Shown here: piece after piece, positions 15,092 to 21,311 of the stretch
How the letters are laid out: each line of letters begins with the position of its first letter
Position numbering within the stretch: position 1 is the first letter of the stretch
IMG/VR virus record: IMGVR_UViG_3300031857_001424
Span: 1-23,578 of that record
DNA length: 23,578 bases
Reading direction: 5' to 3' (one strand)
DNA from: a virus
Notes under the pieces: generated by a model
Database searches by the model: none
The model's input: only the letters and a program-made list of their open reading frames with translations
Told to the model about the DNA's origin: nothing
Translations under genes and position numbers: made by a program

Positions 15092-15244
15092 ATGACAAAC
15101 AAAATAGAAAAGCTAATAAAAGAAATAGAAGTTTTAACAGCTCAATCTTTTAATGATAATTATCCAGCATGGATTTCTAATTCATTAACAACGATTGAAT
15201 TAAAATTAAAAAAAACTTTAGAAGAAATTAAGGAGGTTGCTTAA
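15092..15244 (+). CDS. Small helical protein of unknown function
   Basis: 50 residues from ATG at 15092: MTNKIEKLIKEIEVLTAQSF, then a short polar stretch with NYPAWISNSL and a Lys/Glu-rich helix ending KEVA. The product is probably two short helices. A good ribosome site (AAAGGA, 8 bases before ATG) supports expression, and its stop directly touches the next start (TAAATG). The AAGGAGG ribosome site of the next gene lies in its last codons. First gene of the plus-strand cassette. No known family. Confidence 0.6.
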   Translation: MTNKIEKLIKEIEVLTAQSFNDNYPAWISNSLTTIELKLKKTLEEIKEVA

Positions 15245-15469
15245 ATGATCCAATACTTAACTGAATGCAAAACTGATAAAACAATTATTCATAAAATTGA
15301 ATGGAGTTCAGGAAGACAATCTGACTTTGAACAAACATACAAATCAGGAGAAAAAACATTACACAAAACAAAAAAACAGGCTATTGAATATATTGATAGA
15401 ATGAAAGTTCATGGAATTGATATAGTTTTTATTGGTAAACATATATCAATACACAGAAGAGCAGCTTAA
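15245..15469 (+). CDS. Small protein of unknown function
   Basis: 74 residues. It starts beta-like (MIQYLTECKTDKTIIHKIEW) and continues with a basic segment and a helix KKQAIEYIDRMKVHG, then a beta strand DIVFIGKHISIHRR. The ribosome site AAGGAGG, nine bases before the start, is the best in the region. It follows the 50-residue gene without a gap, and the pair is closed by the tandem hairpins at 15482-15531. Not recognised; a small DNA- or protein-binding early protein is possible. Confidence 0.65.
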   Translation: MIQYLTECKTDKTIIHKIEWSSGRQSDFEQTYKSGEKTLHKTKKQAIEYIDRMKVHGIDIVFIGKHISIHRRAA

Positions 15470-15481
15470 TTTTAATAACTT

Positions 15482-15531
15482 ATTACCCTATATTTTTTAT
15501 AGGGTAATGAGATCTTAAAATAATAAGATCT
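15482..15531 (+). terminator. Tandem hairpins after the first gene pair
   Basis: Hairpin 1: ATTACCCTATA (15482-15492), loop TTTTT, TATAGGGTAAT (15498-15508), an 11-bp stem. Hairpin 2: AGATCTTA (15510-15517), loop AAATAA, TAAGATCT (15524-15531). A near-identical arrangement recurs at 15967-16015. No T-run follows, so termination may be partial or the hairpins may act as RNA ends or processing signals. Confidence 0.55.
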
Positions 15532-15591
15532 ATACTTGCATAACTTTATTGGTTATGATAGTATAAAACAAAACAACAAAGGATAATAAAA
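15531..15591 (+). promoter_or_regulatory. Possible promoter and leader of the 119-residue gene
   Basis: After the hairpins the sequence reads TATACTTGCAT, giving TTGCAT, 17 bases, then TAGTAT, followed by the leader copy AAACAACAAAGGATAATAAA (15571-15590) with its ribosome site. The decamer TATACTTGCA also occurs before the annealing-protein gene (near 23073), so it may be a recurring promoter element of this phage. Confidence 0.35.
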
Positions 15592-15951
15592 ATGATAAAA
15601 GTAGAAAAACAATGCAATACAATTCAACAGGGTATTGAATGCTTAATTGAAGCTGCTAAAGAAGATTATAAGCGATATTCATTAAGACATTCAGGAATTA
15701 GTGATTATTCTCAAAAACAATTAGATCAATGGAATAATTTAATGTCTTTTAAAGAGGGTAAAAAATACTTTAAAGTTATAAAAGAAAATTCTGTTTTTGC
15801 TTTTATAGTTAAAGAAGACTTTAAACATTTTAAAAAAGGAGATGTTTTAAAACCTGCTAGTTGGAAAACACCTGCTTTAAATTCAGCTCGTGGAAATGTT
15901 TTAAGCGGTAATTATCCAATAGAGTGGACTGGACCATTGTATTTAAAATAA
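15592..15951 (+). CDS. Conserved phage protein of unknown function
   Basis: 119 residues. The C-terminal two thirds read KYFKVIKENSVFAFIVKEDF, then FKKGDVLKPASWKTPALN, SARGNVLSGNYPIEWTGPLYL. I recall this KYxKI ... GDILKPASWxxPAxNxARGNI ... WTGPxYL pattern from small proteins in many phages, where its function has not been named. The N-terminal third is helical and polar. Its own leader, ribosome site and flanking hairpin modules suggest a single-gene unit. The conserved Trp, Gly and Asn residues suggest a folded beta protein. Its role could lie in early takeover, but this is not shown. Confidence 0.75.
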   Translation: MIKVEKQCNTIQQGIECLIEAAKEDYKRYSLRHSGISDYSQKQLDQWNNLMSFKEGKKYFKVIKENSVFAFIVKEDFKHFKKGDVLKPASWKTPALNSARGNVLSGNYPIEWTGPLYLK

Positions 15952-15964
15952 ATAACTTTAAGAA

Positions 15965-16015
15965 CTTGATACCAGGTTTTTACTTGGTATCAGGATCTTA
16001 AAATAAATTAAGATC
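15965..16015 (+). terminator. Tandem hairpins after the 119-residue gene (second copy of the module)
   Basis: Hairpin 1: TGATACCAGG (15967-15976), loop TTTTTA, CTTGGTATCA (15983-15992), with a G-U pair that favours the plus-strand RNA and two more pairs outside. Hairpin 2: GATCTTAA (15994-16001), loop AATAAA, TTAAGATC (16008-16015). Hairpin 2 is almost the same as that at 15510-15531, while hairpin 1 has a different stem but the same T-rich loop. Confidence 0.55.
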
Positions 16016-16038
16016 ATAACAACTGAAAGGGTTATAAA

Positions 16039-16221
16039 ATGACTAAAAAAACAATGAGTACTGAAGATGCTTTGTTAATTATTTCTGAAGTAATTACTTT
16101 TTATTTTGAAATAAGAGGCAATTCTAACGATGATAAAACAGAAAAAAAATGGCGTAATCAAATTCTTAATGCTGAAGATGTTATAAACAAAGCATTAAAA
16201 AAACAAAAGGAGGCTGCATAA
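16039..16221 (+). CDS. Small helical protein of unknown function
   Basis: 60 residues: MTKKTMSTEDALLIISEVIT, then FYFEIRGNSNDDKTEKKWRNQ and a helix NAEDVINKALKKQKEA. It looks all-helical with a basic end. AAAGGG precedes the ATG by 9 bases. The stop overlaps the next start (TAATG), and its end carries the AAGGAGG site for that gene. Not recognised. Confidence 0.6.
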   Translation: MTKKTMSTEDALLIISEVITFYFEIRGNSNDDKTEKKWRNQILNAEDVINKALKKQKEAA

Positions 16222-16382
16222 TGAATAAACAATTAAAAAATATACCTAGAAATTTTTTAGATTATTTAAGAACGATAGTTTTTAAAAATATAGATTTCTA
16301 TGAAATATCTACAAATGATATTGTTCAAATGTGGAATGAAACAGAAAATAAACAAGACTTTATAAAACTGGAGAAACAATGA
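16221..16382 (+). CDS. Small protein of unknown function
   Basis: 53 residues from the ATG overlapping the previous stop: MNKQLKNIPRNFLDYLRTIV, then FKNIDFYEISTNDIVQMWNE and a polar end. AAAGGAGG lies about 8 bases before the start, a strong site. The stop overlaps the next ATG (ATGA). The coupled start and good site support a real gene; no family is recognised. Confidence 0.55.
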   Translation: MNKQLKNIPRNFLDYLRTIVFKNIDFYEISTNDIVQMWNETENKQDFIKLEKQ

Positions 16383-16549
16383 AAAAAATAATTAAAAAAA
16401 TTAATGGTATTAAAATAGATGTTAGATCTAAACAATGTCTATACATAACCATCAAAGACTGGATCATATACATAGACAACAGCACCAATGAAAAAATCAT
16501 TGATGTATGGAATGAAAAAAAAGATATAACAGTACAGGAGCTACATTAA
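16379..16549 (+). CDS. Small basic/beta protein of unknown function
   Basis: 56 residues: MKKIIKKINGIKIDVRSKQC, then LYITIKDWIIYIDNSTNEK, IIDVWNEKKDITVQELH. Alternating hydrophobic residues suggest a small beta sheet. It overlaps its neighbours by four bases (ATGA) and one base (TAATG). A weak site (GGAG) sits before the start. The local codon use (ATC, TAC, ACC, AGC) is a little less A+T-rich than in the genes around it. Confidence 0.55.
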   Translation: MKKIIKKINGIKIDVRSKQCLYITIKDWIIYIDNSTNEKIIDVWNEKKDITVQELH

Positions 16550-16638
16550 TGAAAAACTTTTATTATACTTTGGCTGCAATACTTGGCTTTGTTAATATGG
16601 TTGGTATTATAGCGATTATGTACGTGGTATTGAATTAG
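16549..16638 (+). CDS. 29-residue membrane peptide A
   Basis: MKNFYYTLAAILGFVNMVGI followed by IAIMYVVLN and a stop: almost the whole chain is one hydrophobic helix (about residues 6-28). It begins one base inside the previous stop, with CAGGAG 9 bases before. The next peptide begins right at its stop. It could be a holin-like or membrane-altering early peptide, but nothing in the sequence decides this. Confidence 0.45.
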   Translation: MKNFYYTLAAILGFVNMVGIIAIMYVVLN

Positions 16639-16728
16639 ATGATTGAAACACTTTCAGATTACAGCATTATTGAAGCTATATTTTTAGTCTTGGCTTTGTA
16701 TTTTGTTGTAATCTGGAAGTATAAATAA
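16639..16728 (+). CDS. 29-residue membrane peptide B
   Basis: MIETLSDYSIIEAIFLVLAL followed by YFVVIWKYK and a stop at 16726-16728: an acidic start, one membrane helix (about residues 9-25) and a basic end, so probably N-out/C-in. It starts at the base after the stop of peptide A and has the same length. The opposing terminase small subunit gene ends at the very next base (16729). No ribosome site is evident, so translation would depend on coupling. Confidence 0.4.
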   Translation: MIETLSDYSIIEAIFLVLALYFVVIWKYK

Positions 16729-17229
16729 TTACTGTTCTATAATTTCTTTTTTTTCTTCGTTTATCTTTTCATATTGAGTATATTTCTGCTCAAGTTCTGG
16801 ACTATCAAGCCAGCTCACAATAATTTGGTTGGTAGTTTTGTTTAATGTTAAATCTTTTTTATCTGAATATAGATCTGAAGTTTTCCCTGCAATCCATTGT
16901 ATGAACTTTGTTTTTTCTCTTATCCAAGAAATCAAATTTGGATCTAAAGTGTCTTGGTTTATATCGGCTTGGTAAATATCTAATAGTTTATCTACTATAT
17001 TTTGAACACCAATTTTACGAGCTTCCTCAATCTTGGCTTTCGTTTCCTTGTTTCCCTCTTGATTTAAGAATTGATAAAACTTGATCAAGCTGCAAGGTAA
17101 GATCCCTTCCTTCCTTATACTTGCTAGTGTTTTGCCTTCGCTTAATTGCTCTAATACTGTATTCAGAATGGTATCTTCCAAGACTATCAACTCTTGGCTT
17201 GACTTTTTCGTAGTAGTAATTTCTGACAT
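16729..17229 (-). CDS. terS: Terminase small subunit (Sf6-like DNA-recognition protein)
   Basis: 166 residues. Residues 20-75 read as a helix-turn-helix DNA-binding part: ILNTVLEQLSEGKTLASIRK, EGILPCSLIKFYQFL and an Ala/Lys/Glu helix KAKIEEARKIGVQNIVDKLLDIYQ, followed by WIREKTKFIQWIAGKTSDLYSDKKDL. This is the layout of Sf6-type small terminase subunits (I..~~G.sL..i......ps..t...WL ... A~~~~ad~l.d~i~~ia ... W.a.k~.P..YgdK). It marks the packaging site and hands the DNA to the large subunit, which is 2.6 kb away. AAGGA lies 8 bases before the ATG. It overlaps the preceding gene by 203 bases in another frame and ends against the convergent membrane peptide. Confidence 0.75.
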   Translation of the reverse strand: MSEITTTKKSSQELIVLEDTILNTVLEQLSEGKTLASIRKEGILPCSLIKFYQFLNQEGNKETKAKIEEARKIGVQNIVDKLLDIYQADINQDTLDPNLISWIREKTKFIQWIAGKTSDLYSDKKDLTLNKTTNQIIVSWLDSPELEQKYTQYEKINEEKKEIIEQ

Positions 17230-17500
17230 AATCTAAATCCTTATCTCTAAATTGTTTTAAACTTGCAAGAGATTTAATCTTTTTCTCATCTGTATAACCT
17301 GGCTTGTTATATCCTCCTCTATTTGCTCTGTCCCTAAACCCATAAAAATTTGTATTCTGACCACCATGAAACCTACATTTATAAATCTGAATGCCTTGCT
17401 TATTAAAGCTATTAGTAGGAAAACCTTTTGCCTGACAAGGTTTGCCAGATAATCTTGACATATCCATACAAAAGATTTTTTTAGATTTGAAACCTGCCAT
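17027..17500 (-). CDS. Cys/His-containing phage protein with CRFHGG motif
   Basis: 157 residues. The N-terminal 50 residues contain Cys 11, SGKPCQAKG (Cys 22) and YKCRFHGGQ (Cys 42, His 45). This is a likely zinc-binding module of the CRxHGGxSTG type found in many phage and prophage proteins of unknown function. The rest is basic and helical. The last 67 codons overlap the terminase small subunit start in another frame (17027-17229), an unusually long overlap, so the native C-terminus may be nearer the motif or may be a true dual-coding end. It begins two bases from the stop of the winged-helix gene. Role unknown, possibly DNA-binding. Confidence 0.65.
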   Translation of the reverse strand: MAGFKSKKIFCMDMSRLSGKPCQAKGFPTNSFNKQGIQIYKCRFHGGQNTNFYGFRDRANRGGYNKPGYTDEKKIKSLASLKQFRDKDLDYVRNYYYEKVKPRVDSLGRYHSEYSIRAIKRRQNTSKYKEGRDLTLQLDQVLSILKSRGKQGNESQD

Positions 17501-17501
17501 T

Positions 17502-18227
17502 TCACTTTTTAGGATTGCCTTTCCAGTCTAGGTTATTTCTTTTATTGAACTCAACCTTTTTTCTGTAATTAAAACTGCGTTGCTTTGCATTCTTTGATAC
17601 CGCTGCTTTCATGGCTTGATCTACAATGTGCTTTGGTAATGATCTTTTATCACGCAGCTCTTGCTCTTGGTACTCAATGGCTTTCTGTACATAGTAAGGA
17701 TGATTGATACATTCTTTTAAGTCTCGCAAAGGTAGACTAGCCAGTTTAATAATCTTACTTTGTTTATCTATATCTCTACTATTAACTATCTTATCTATTT
17801 CATTATTCATTTTATTATTATAATTATTTCTATTAAGATATATATTAAAGTTATCTTTATTAATACCAGTCAGCCTGACTGCACTGATCAGTCCCCCTGA
17901 CGTATCACTCACGTCACCCTGACTGCTCCCTACCATTAAAATAGGGTTAAGTTTATACAAATTAGTAGAGGAAAGCCGCTTCTTTTTAAGCAAACCAATA
18001 GACACCATTAATTTAATACGTCTATAAATTGTAGCCTTAGATAGTCCAAGTAAGCTGTGCATATGAGCAAGACGTGGGTAGCATTCGCCTGTCTTCTGGT
18101 TTGAGTACCTTAAAAGCACAACAAGTATCGCTAGGCAATCGGCTTTATTCCTACCTGCCAAGCCTAAAAATATATCGTTTTTAAATAAACTTACAGGAAC
18201 TCGTATATGACTTGCGTATTTAGCCAT
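17502..18227 (-). CDS. Winged-helix replication-initiator-like protein
   Basis: 241 residues from the ATG at 18227 (MAKYASHIRV), chosen over the ATG seven codons earlier because AAAGGAAAG lies about ten bases before it. Residues 1-100 look like the winged-helix part of phage O-type or RepA-type proteins (HTH_36): FKNDIFLGLAGRNKADCLAI, KTGECYPRLAHMHSLLGLSK, ATIYRRIKLMVSIGLLKKKR. The middle is Asn-rich and probably a linker; the C-terminal 80 residues are helical and basic. It might bind an origin or act as a regulator. No helicase-loader motif is seen. It overlaps the methyltransferase stop by eight bases. Confidence 0.65.
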   Translation of the reverse strand: MAKYASHIRVPVSLFKNDIFLGLAGRNKADCLAILVVLLRYSNQKTGECYPRLAHMHSLLGLSKATIYRRIKLMVSIGLLKKKRLSSTNLYKLNPILMVGSSQGDVSDTSGGLISAVRLTGINKDNFNIYLNRNNYNNKMNNEIDKIVNSRDIDKQSKIIKLASLPLRDLKECINHPYYVQKAIEYQEQELRDKRSLPKHIVDQAMKAAVSKNAKQRSFNYRKKVEFNKRNNLDWKGNPKK

Positions 18228-18906
18228 TATTAATTCTTTCCTTTGCAATATTAAAATTGTTTGGGTTTAATTCTATACCAATAAAATTCCTATTAAATTT
18301 TTTACAAGCAACACCTGTCGTTCCACTACCCATAAAATTATCTAAAACAACATCATTATCTTTTGATGCAACTGTTAATATTCTTTCAACTAAAGCGATT
18401 GGCATTTGAGTAGGATGAACTCTTTCTTTAGCAGGAATATTGTGTGGTATATACCAAACAGAACTTAATGGATCTTTAATATCACATTTATCATTTAAAT
18501 AAATATCATTACCTTTTGATAAGTGATAAATAATTTCATAATCTAAATGAAATCTTGCTTTTGTACTATCAAAAGATCCTGCATACTTCCAAATAATAAA
18601 TGATTTAAATATTAAATTTTGAAATCCTTCAGTAAACTCTAGCCAATGAGGAGTGCGTAAAGTTTTATTTAATGTCTTGCTTTTTATATTAAAAAATATT
18701 TGACCATTATCTTTTAAAACCCTTTTGTATTGTTTAAATAAATTATCTATAAACTCTGAATATAATTTTAAAAATAATACATCTTTATTTTGAGCTGCAT
18801 ATCCAGCACCTGATATATCTTCGTATGGTGGTGAAGTAATTATTAAATCAACACTGTTATTTGGTAGTGTTGGAAGTATCTTTAAACAATCATCATTATA
18901 AATCAT
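18220..18906 (-). CDS. Beta-class DNA methyltransferase (N4-cytosine or N6-adenine)
   Basis: 228 residues. Catalytic motif IV is TSPPYED (residues 24-30). The AdoMet-binding motif I comes near the end as DNFMGSGTTGVA (189-200), followed by motif II FIGIELN (208-214). This order (IV before I) defines the beta class. A conserved HPTQMPIALVERIL stretch (164-177) lies in between, as expected. SPPY is typical of N4-cytosine enzymes but also occurs in N6-adenine ones, so the base cannot be named. No separate target-recognition domain is visible beyond residues 40-150. It would protect phage DNA from host restriction. The start overlaps the previous stop by four bases (ATGA). Confidence 0.9.
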   Translation of the reverse strand: MIYNDDCLKILPTLPNNSVDLIITSPPYEDISGAGYAAQNKDVLFLKLYSEFIDNLFKQYKRVLKDNGQIFFNIKSKTLNKTLRTPHWLEFTEGFQNLIFKSFIIWKYAGSFDSTKARFHLDYEIIYHLSKGNDIYLNDKCDIKDPLSSVWYIPHNIPAKERVHPTQMPIALVERILTVASKDNDVVLDNFMGSGTTGVACKKFNRNFIGIELNPNNFNIAKERINNG

Positions 18907-19307
18907 TGATTTCCCTTGTATTTACACACTTTATTATGCTCAATCTGCAGTTTAAGCATTTCGTAGTACCATTCCTCCTCTAAAATAGGGTTTAAATCGC
19001 TTTTAAAGGGGTATAGACGCTGAACTTTGAACTCTAGGCTATCCGAGCTAGGTATAGGCTTATAGTACAGCAAAAAACAGGGTATATTTAAGCCTTTGGC
19101 TATATACTCCACAACATTGGTATATTTCTTGTAATTTTTACCAGTATCATAGACAGTTTCAATGACTGCTAATGGCTGCCAACAAGGTTTATTAATACAA
19201 ATAGGAACTGAATCAATATCTATATAAGCAATATCTTGGCATTTATTTCTATGCCATTCGGAATAGAAGTCGCCAAATCCACCTACAAAATAGTTATATC
19301 TTGCCAT
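18903..19307 (-). CDS. Possible PD-(D/E)XK-like protein of a phage modification cluster
   Basis: 134 residues. The segment SEWHR (16-20), IAYIDIDSVPICINKPCWQP (26-45) and LAVIETVYDTGKNYKK (46-61) resembles phage proteins with 'WHR ... yliDiD.ve......PlAliE', which I associate with the restriction-endonuclease-like fold: Asp 30 or 32 and Glu 50 would be the metal ligands. The usual Lys two residues after Glu is Val here, so activity is doubtful unless Lys 58, 60 or 61 substitutes. A strand IPCFLLYYKP (75-84) follows. It lies between two methyltransferases with one- and four-base overlaps. The enzyme class is inference. Confidence 0.5.
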   Translation of the reverse strand: MARYNYFVGGFGDFYSEWHRNKCQDIAYIDIDSVPICINKPCWQPLAVIETVYDTGKNYKKYTNVVEYIAKGLNIPCFLLYYKPIPSSDSLEFKVQRLYPFKSDLNPILEEEWYYEMLKLQIEHNKVCKYKGNQ

Positions 19308-19912
19308 TATTTGTTTGCTTCATAAAAAGCATTTGCAAATCCAGGCGGAGTTATAGATCTTACTTTTGCTCTTTCATTAGGTTTCATTGAAAAACTTTTG
19401 TAATGAATTTCTGACATTCGTTTACCATTTATGGTTATAAATTTTGGTTCAACCGGATTCTTAGTTGGAATATTAAATTCACCCCATAAACAAGTTTTTT
19501 TTGTATAAGGATCTCCATAATCACAAGGATTAAATATAAGTTTTGGTTTACCAATATAATGAACTAATCTTCCAACTGGATTTTCCATTACCCAAAATTT
19601 TGGTTTGTGTGCAAAGACAATTCTAAATACAGAATCAACTATTGATAATCCTTCTTGCAGCGGTTTTAATCCTTTATCTTTCCACCATCTAGCTCCACTT
19701 CCTGCAAACTGAGTACATGGTGGTGCTGCTAAAATTCCATATATAGGTTCTTTAATTTTTTTTAACATTCTAATATCTCCATCTAAATTAGTACCTTCAC
19801 CAACAGTATTCCATTCATTAAAATCTATAATACGAACATCATAACCATTATCTTTGTATGGTTTGCTCCAAGATCCTGTGCCACCACACAAATCAAGTAT
19901 TATTTTTTTCAT
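19307..19912 (-). CDS. C5-cytosine DNA methyltransferase-like protein
   Basis: 201 residues. Motif I LDLCGGTGSW (6-15), motif IV AAPPCTQFA (62-70) with catalytic Cys 66, motif VI MENP (109-112), KKTCLWG (138-144) and a final GFANAFYEA (191-199). These are the motifs of Dcm-type enzymes in the right order, although ENP replaces the usual ENV and the target-recognition region is very short. Many phages encode such compact enzymes. It would methylate cytosine or, less likely, make another change at C5. The specificity cannot be told. Start ATG at 19912 lies 20 bases inside the preceding coiled-coil gene. Confidence 0.85.
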   Translation of the reverse strand: MKKIILDLCGGTGSWSKPYKDNGYDVRIIDFNEWNTVGEGTNLDGDIRMLKKIKEPIYGILAAPPCTQFAGSGARWWKDKGLKPLQEGLSIVDSVFRIVFAHKPKFWVMENPVGRLVHYIGKPKLIFNPCDYGDPYTKKTCLWGEFNIPTKNPVEPKFITINGKRMSEIHYKSFSMKPNERAKVRSITPPGFANAFYEANK

Positions 19913-20051
19913 TCTTGGCTCTTTCTTGCATCAATTGAATATTAAGAACTTGTATCTCTTCGTTTAACCTATCTATTTCTTTTTTAAGAACTAAGATTTT
20001 TTCGTCATACATTTCTATGACATCTTCTACTTCCAATTGTTTATCTAACAT
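19893..20051 (-). CDS. Small coiled-coil protein
   Basis: 52 residues from ATG at 20051: MLDKQLEVEDVIEMYDEKIL, then VLKKEIDRLNEEIQVLNIQL, MQERAKNEKNNT. Hydrophobic residues at heptad spacing over about residues 11-42 suggest a coiled coil. AAAGG lies six bases before the start. It begins two bases after the DUF7220-like stop codon and overlaps the methyltransferase start by 20 bases. A partner or assembly role is possible; no family is recognised. Confidence 0.6.
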   Translation of the reverse strand: MLDKQLEVEDVIEMYDEKILVLKKEIDRLNEEIQVLNIQLMQERAKNEKNNT

Positions 20052-20052
20052 A

Positions 20053-20262
20053 TTAGCCTTTCAGTTTGTTAAATATTAATCTCCAAAACCAAGATCTTAA
20101 AATAGATACAGCAGTAAATATTAAAGCAATCTTAATTCCAACTAGAATAGTAGGGTATAGATTGAACATTGGAAAAATAAATATCTGTATTAATAATGCT
20201 AATACAAATCCACTTCCAACATCAATCATAGACTCTACTAAACTCCGCACATTCCCTCGCAT
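20053..20262 (-). CDS. DUF7220-like small membrane protein
   Basis: 69 residues. The pattern SLVESMIDVGSGFVLALLIQ, IFIFPMFNLYPT and IKIALIFTAVSILRSWFWRLIFN is that of the phage family with two membrane helices (about 17-31 and 38-55) and a closing 'FT.vSi~RSy.~RRlFN' motif. Its function is not known; it is often found in phage accessory regions near modification genes. It overlaps the PP-loop gene by 25 bases. Confidence 0.75.
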   Translation of the reverse strand: MRGNVRSLVESMIDVGSGFVLALLIQIFIFPMFNLYPTILVGIKIALIFTAVSILRSWFWRLIFNKLKG

Positions 20263-21050
20263 TCGTTATTAAACATATCAGGTTGATCTGTTTTAATATC
20301 AAAGTTTACCTCATCCAAAGGAATACATTTTCTATGTAAATATAAATGATCATTAATCTTTCTTGATCCTGTTCTAATTTTTTTATCAAACTCAACAGCA
20401 TCAGCAAACTCTTCTGGTCTATTGTGTTTCATAAAGTACCAATACTTATCATCATGGAATGGACAACATATACAAGCTGATTTCTCAGGTAATGGAAAAG
20501 CATTTTCACTCATCCATTTAAGACAATCTTTTCTACTCATCTTCAGATCAATTAATGGATGAACATTGTTAATATATTTATCTCTAGCTGGTTTCATTCT
20601 ACTAATCTCATCCATAGATATACCAATCCACTGATCTACAATTTTATCTTTAGGAAAATGTTTTCCCTTTTGTATATTACATAGTTCTCTAATCTTTTTT
20701 CTTATTGGTTGTATCTTGTAATCATTAGTACATTGACGCATTAACATTCCTTTCTTTCCTGTTTCTGCATTTCTTGTAAAGAATGGAGCTGTTGGAAATC
20801 TAGTTCCATTATCAATAGATCCAATCATATCATCTTTAATATTACCTTTAGCAACAGTATAAACTGGAAATGGTAATTGAGTTTTAATCCACTCTAAATA
20901 TTCATAAACTTTCTTTGGCTCATACCCTGTGTCTGCAAAGATAGCACAATCAACTTTTGGCAATACTCCTTTAGCTGACATCAATGCCATGGTAGATGAT
21001 TGAACTCCAACTCCTAAAGATATTACAGTTAAAACTTTTGATCGTTCCAT
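20238..21050 (-). CDS. PP-loop (PAPS-reductase-like) protein
   Basis: 270 residues. N-terminal PP-loop ISLGVGVQSSTMALM (10-24), FADTGYEPKKVYEYLEWI (38-55), RQCTNDYKIQPIRKKI (105-120), IGISMDEISRMKP (142-154) and a Cys pair ACICCPFHDD (192-201), with a C-terminal ECEGMCGV. These match the phage family related to phosphoadenosine-phosphosulfate reductase and to the ATP-pyrophosphatases of sulfur transfer (DndC-like). The reaction in phages is unknown. AMP-activation of a substrate is expected from the PP-loop, and the cysteines could hold a metal or Fe-S cluster. Its place in a cluster of DNA-modifying genes makes a nucleic-acid or nucleotide modification plausible. Confidence 0.85.
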   Translation of the reverse strand: MERSKVLTVISLGVGVQSSTMALMSAKGVLPKVDCAIFADTGYEPKKVYEYLEWIKTQLPFPVYTVAKGNIKDDMIGSIDNGTRFPTAPFFTRNAETGKKGMLMRQCTNDYKIQPIRKKIRELCNIQKGKHFPKDKIVDQWIGISMDEISRMKPARDKYINNVHPLIDLKMSRKDCLKWMSENAFPLPEKSACICCPFHDDKYWYFMKHNRPEEFADAVEFDKKIRTGSRKINDHLYLHRKCIPLDEVNFDIKTDQPDMFNNECEGMCGV

Positions 21051-21311
21051 TTAGTTCTCCAATTTTTTAATAGATAAAATTACGCCACGAGGAATAACCA
21101 CAGCATCTCCAACATCTAATGTTGAGTCTGAATTAAAACTATATGTAGCAAATGTTTTAACCCAATCTTTATTCTCTTCATAAAGATAACCAATAGTTGT
21201 GCATGTAGCAGGAACTAAATCTTTTAGATCCTCTTCTGTATTCCATGCGTTTTCGCAGCTGTTTATGTCTAACCAACTTATAATAACTTTATCAAAGTTT
21301 ATGGGTTTCAT
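21051..21311 (-). CDS. Small conserved phage protein of unknown function
   Basis: 86 residues from the ATG at 21311 (MKPINFDKVI), preferred to the ATG four codons upstream because GAGGAG lies just before it. The pattern VIISWLDINSCENAWNTEED, TTIGYLYEENKDWVKTFATY and GDAVVIPRGVILSIKKL resembles small phage proteins with 'W.Di.s.~~W....e ... ~T.G~l ... iP.gvv~~i'. It looks like a small beta barrel. No activity is known to me. It overlaps the Cro-like gene and touches the PP-loop gene (TAAATG). Confidence 0.65.
   Translation of the reverse strand: MKPINFDKVIISWLDINSCENAWNTEEDLKDLVPATCTTIGYLYEENKDWVKTFATYSFNSDSTLDVGDAVVIPRGVILSIKKLEN

Noticed and set aside
17257-17505. 82-codon minus-strand frame over the CRFHGG gene
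   Set aside because: Fully inside the 157-residue gene in another frame; hydrophobic content without motifs and no ribosome site.
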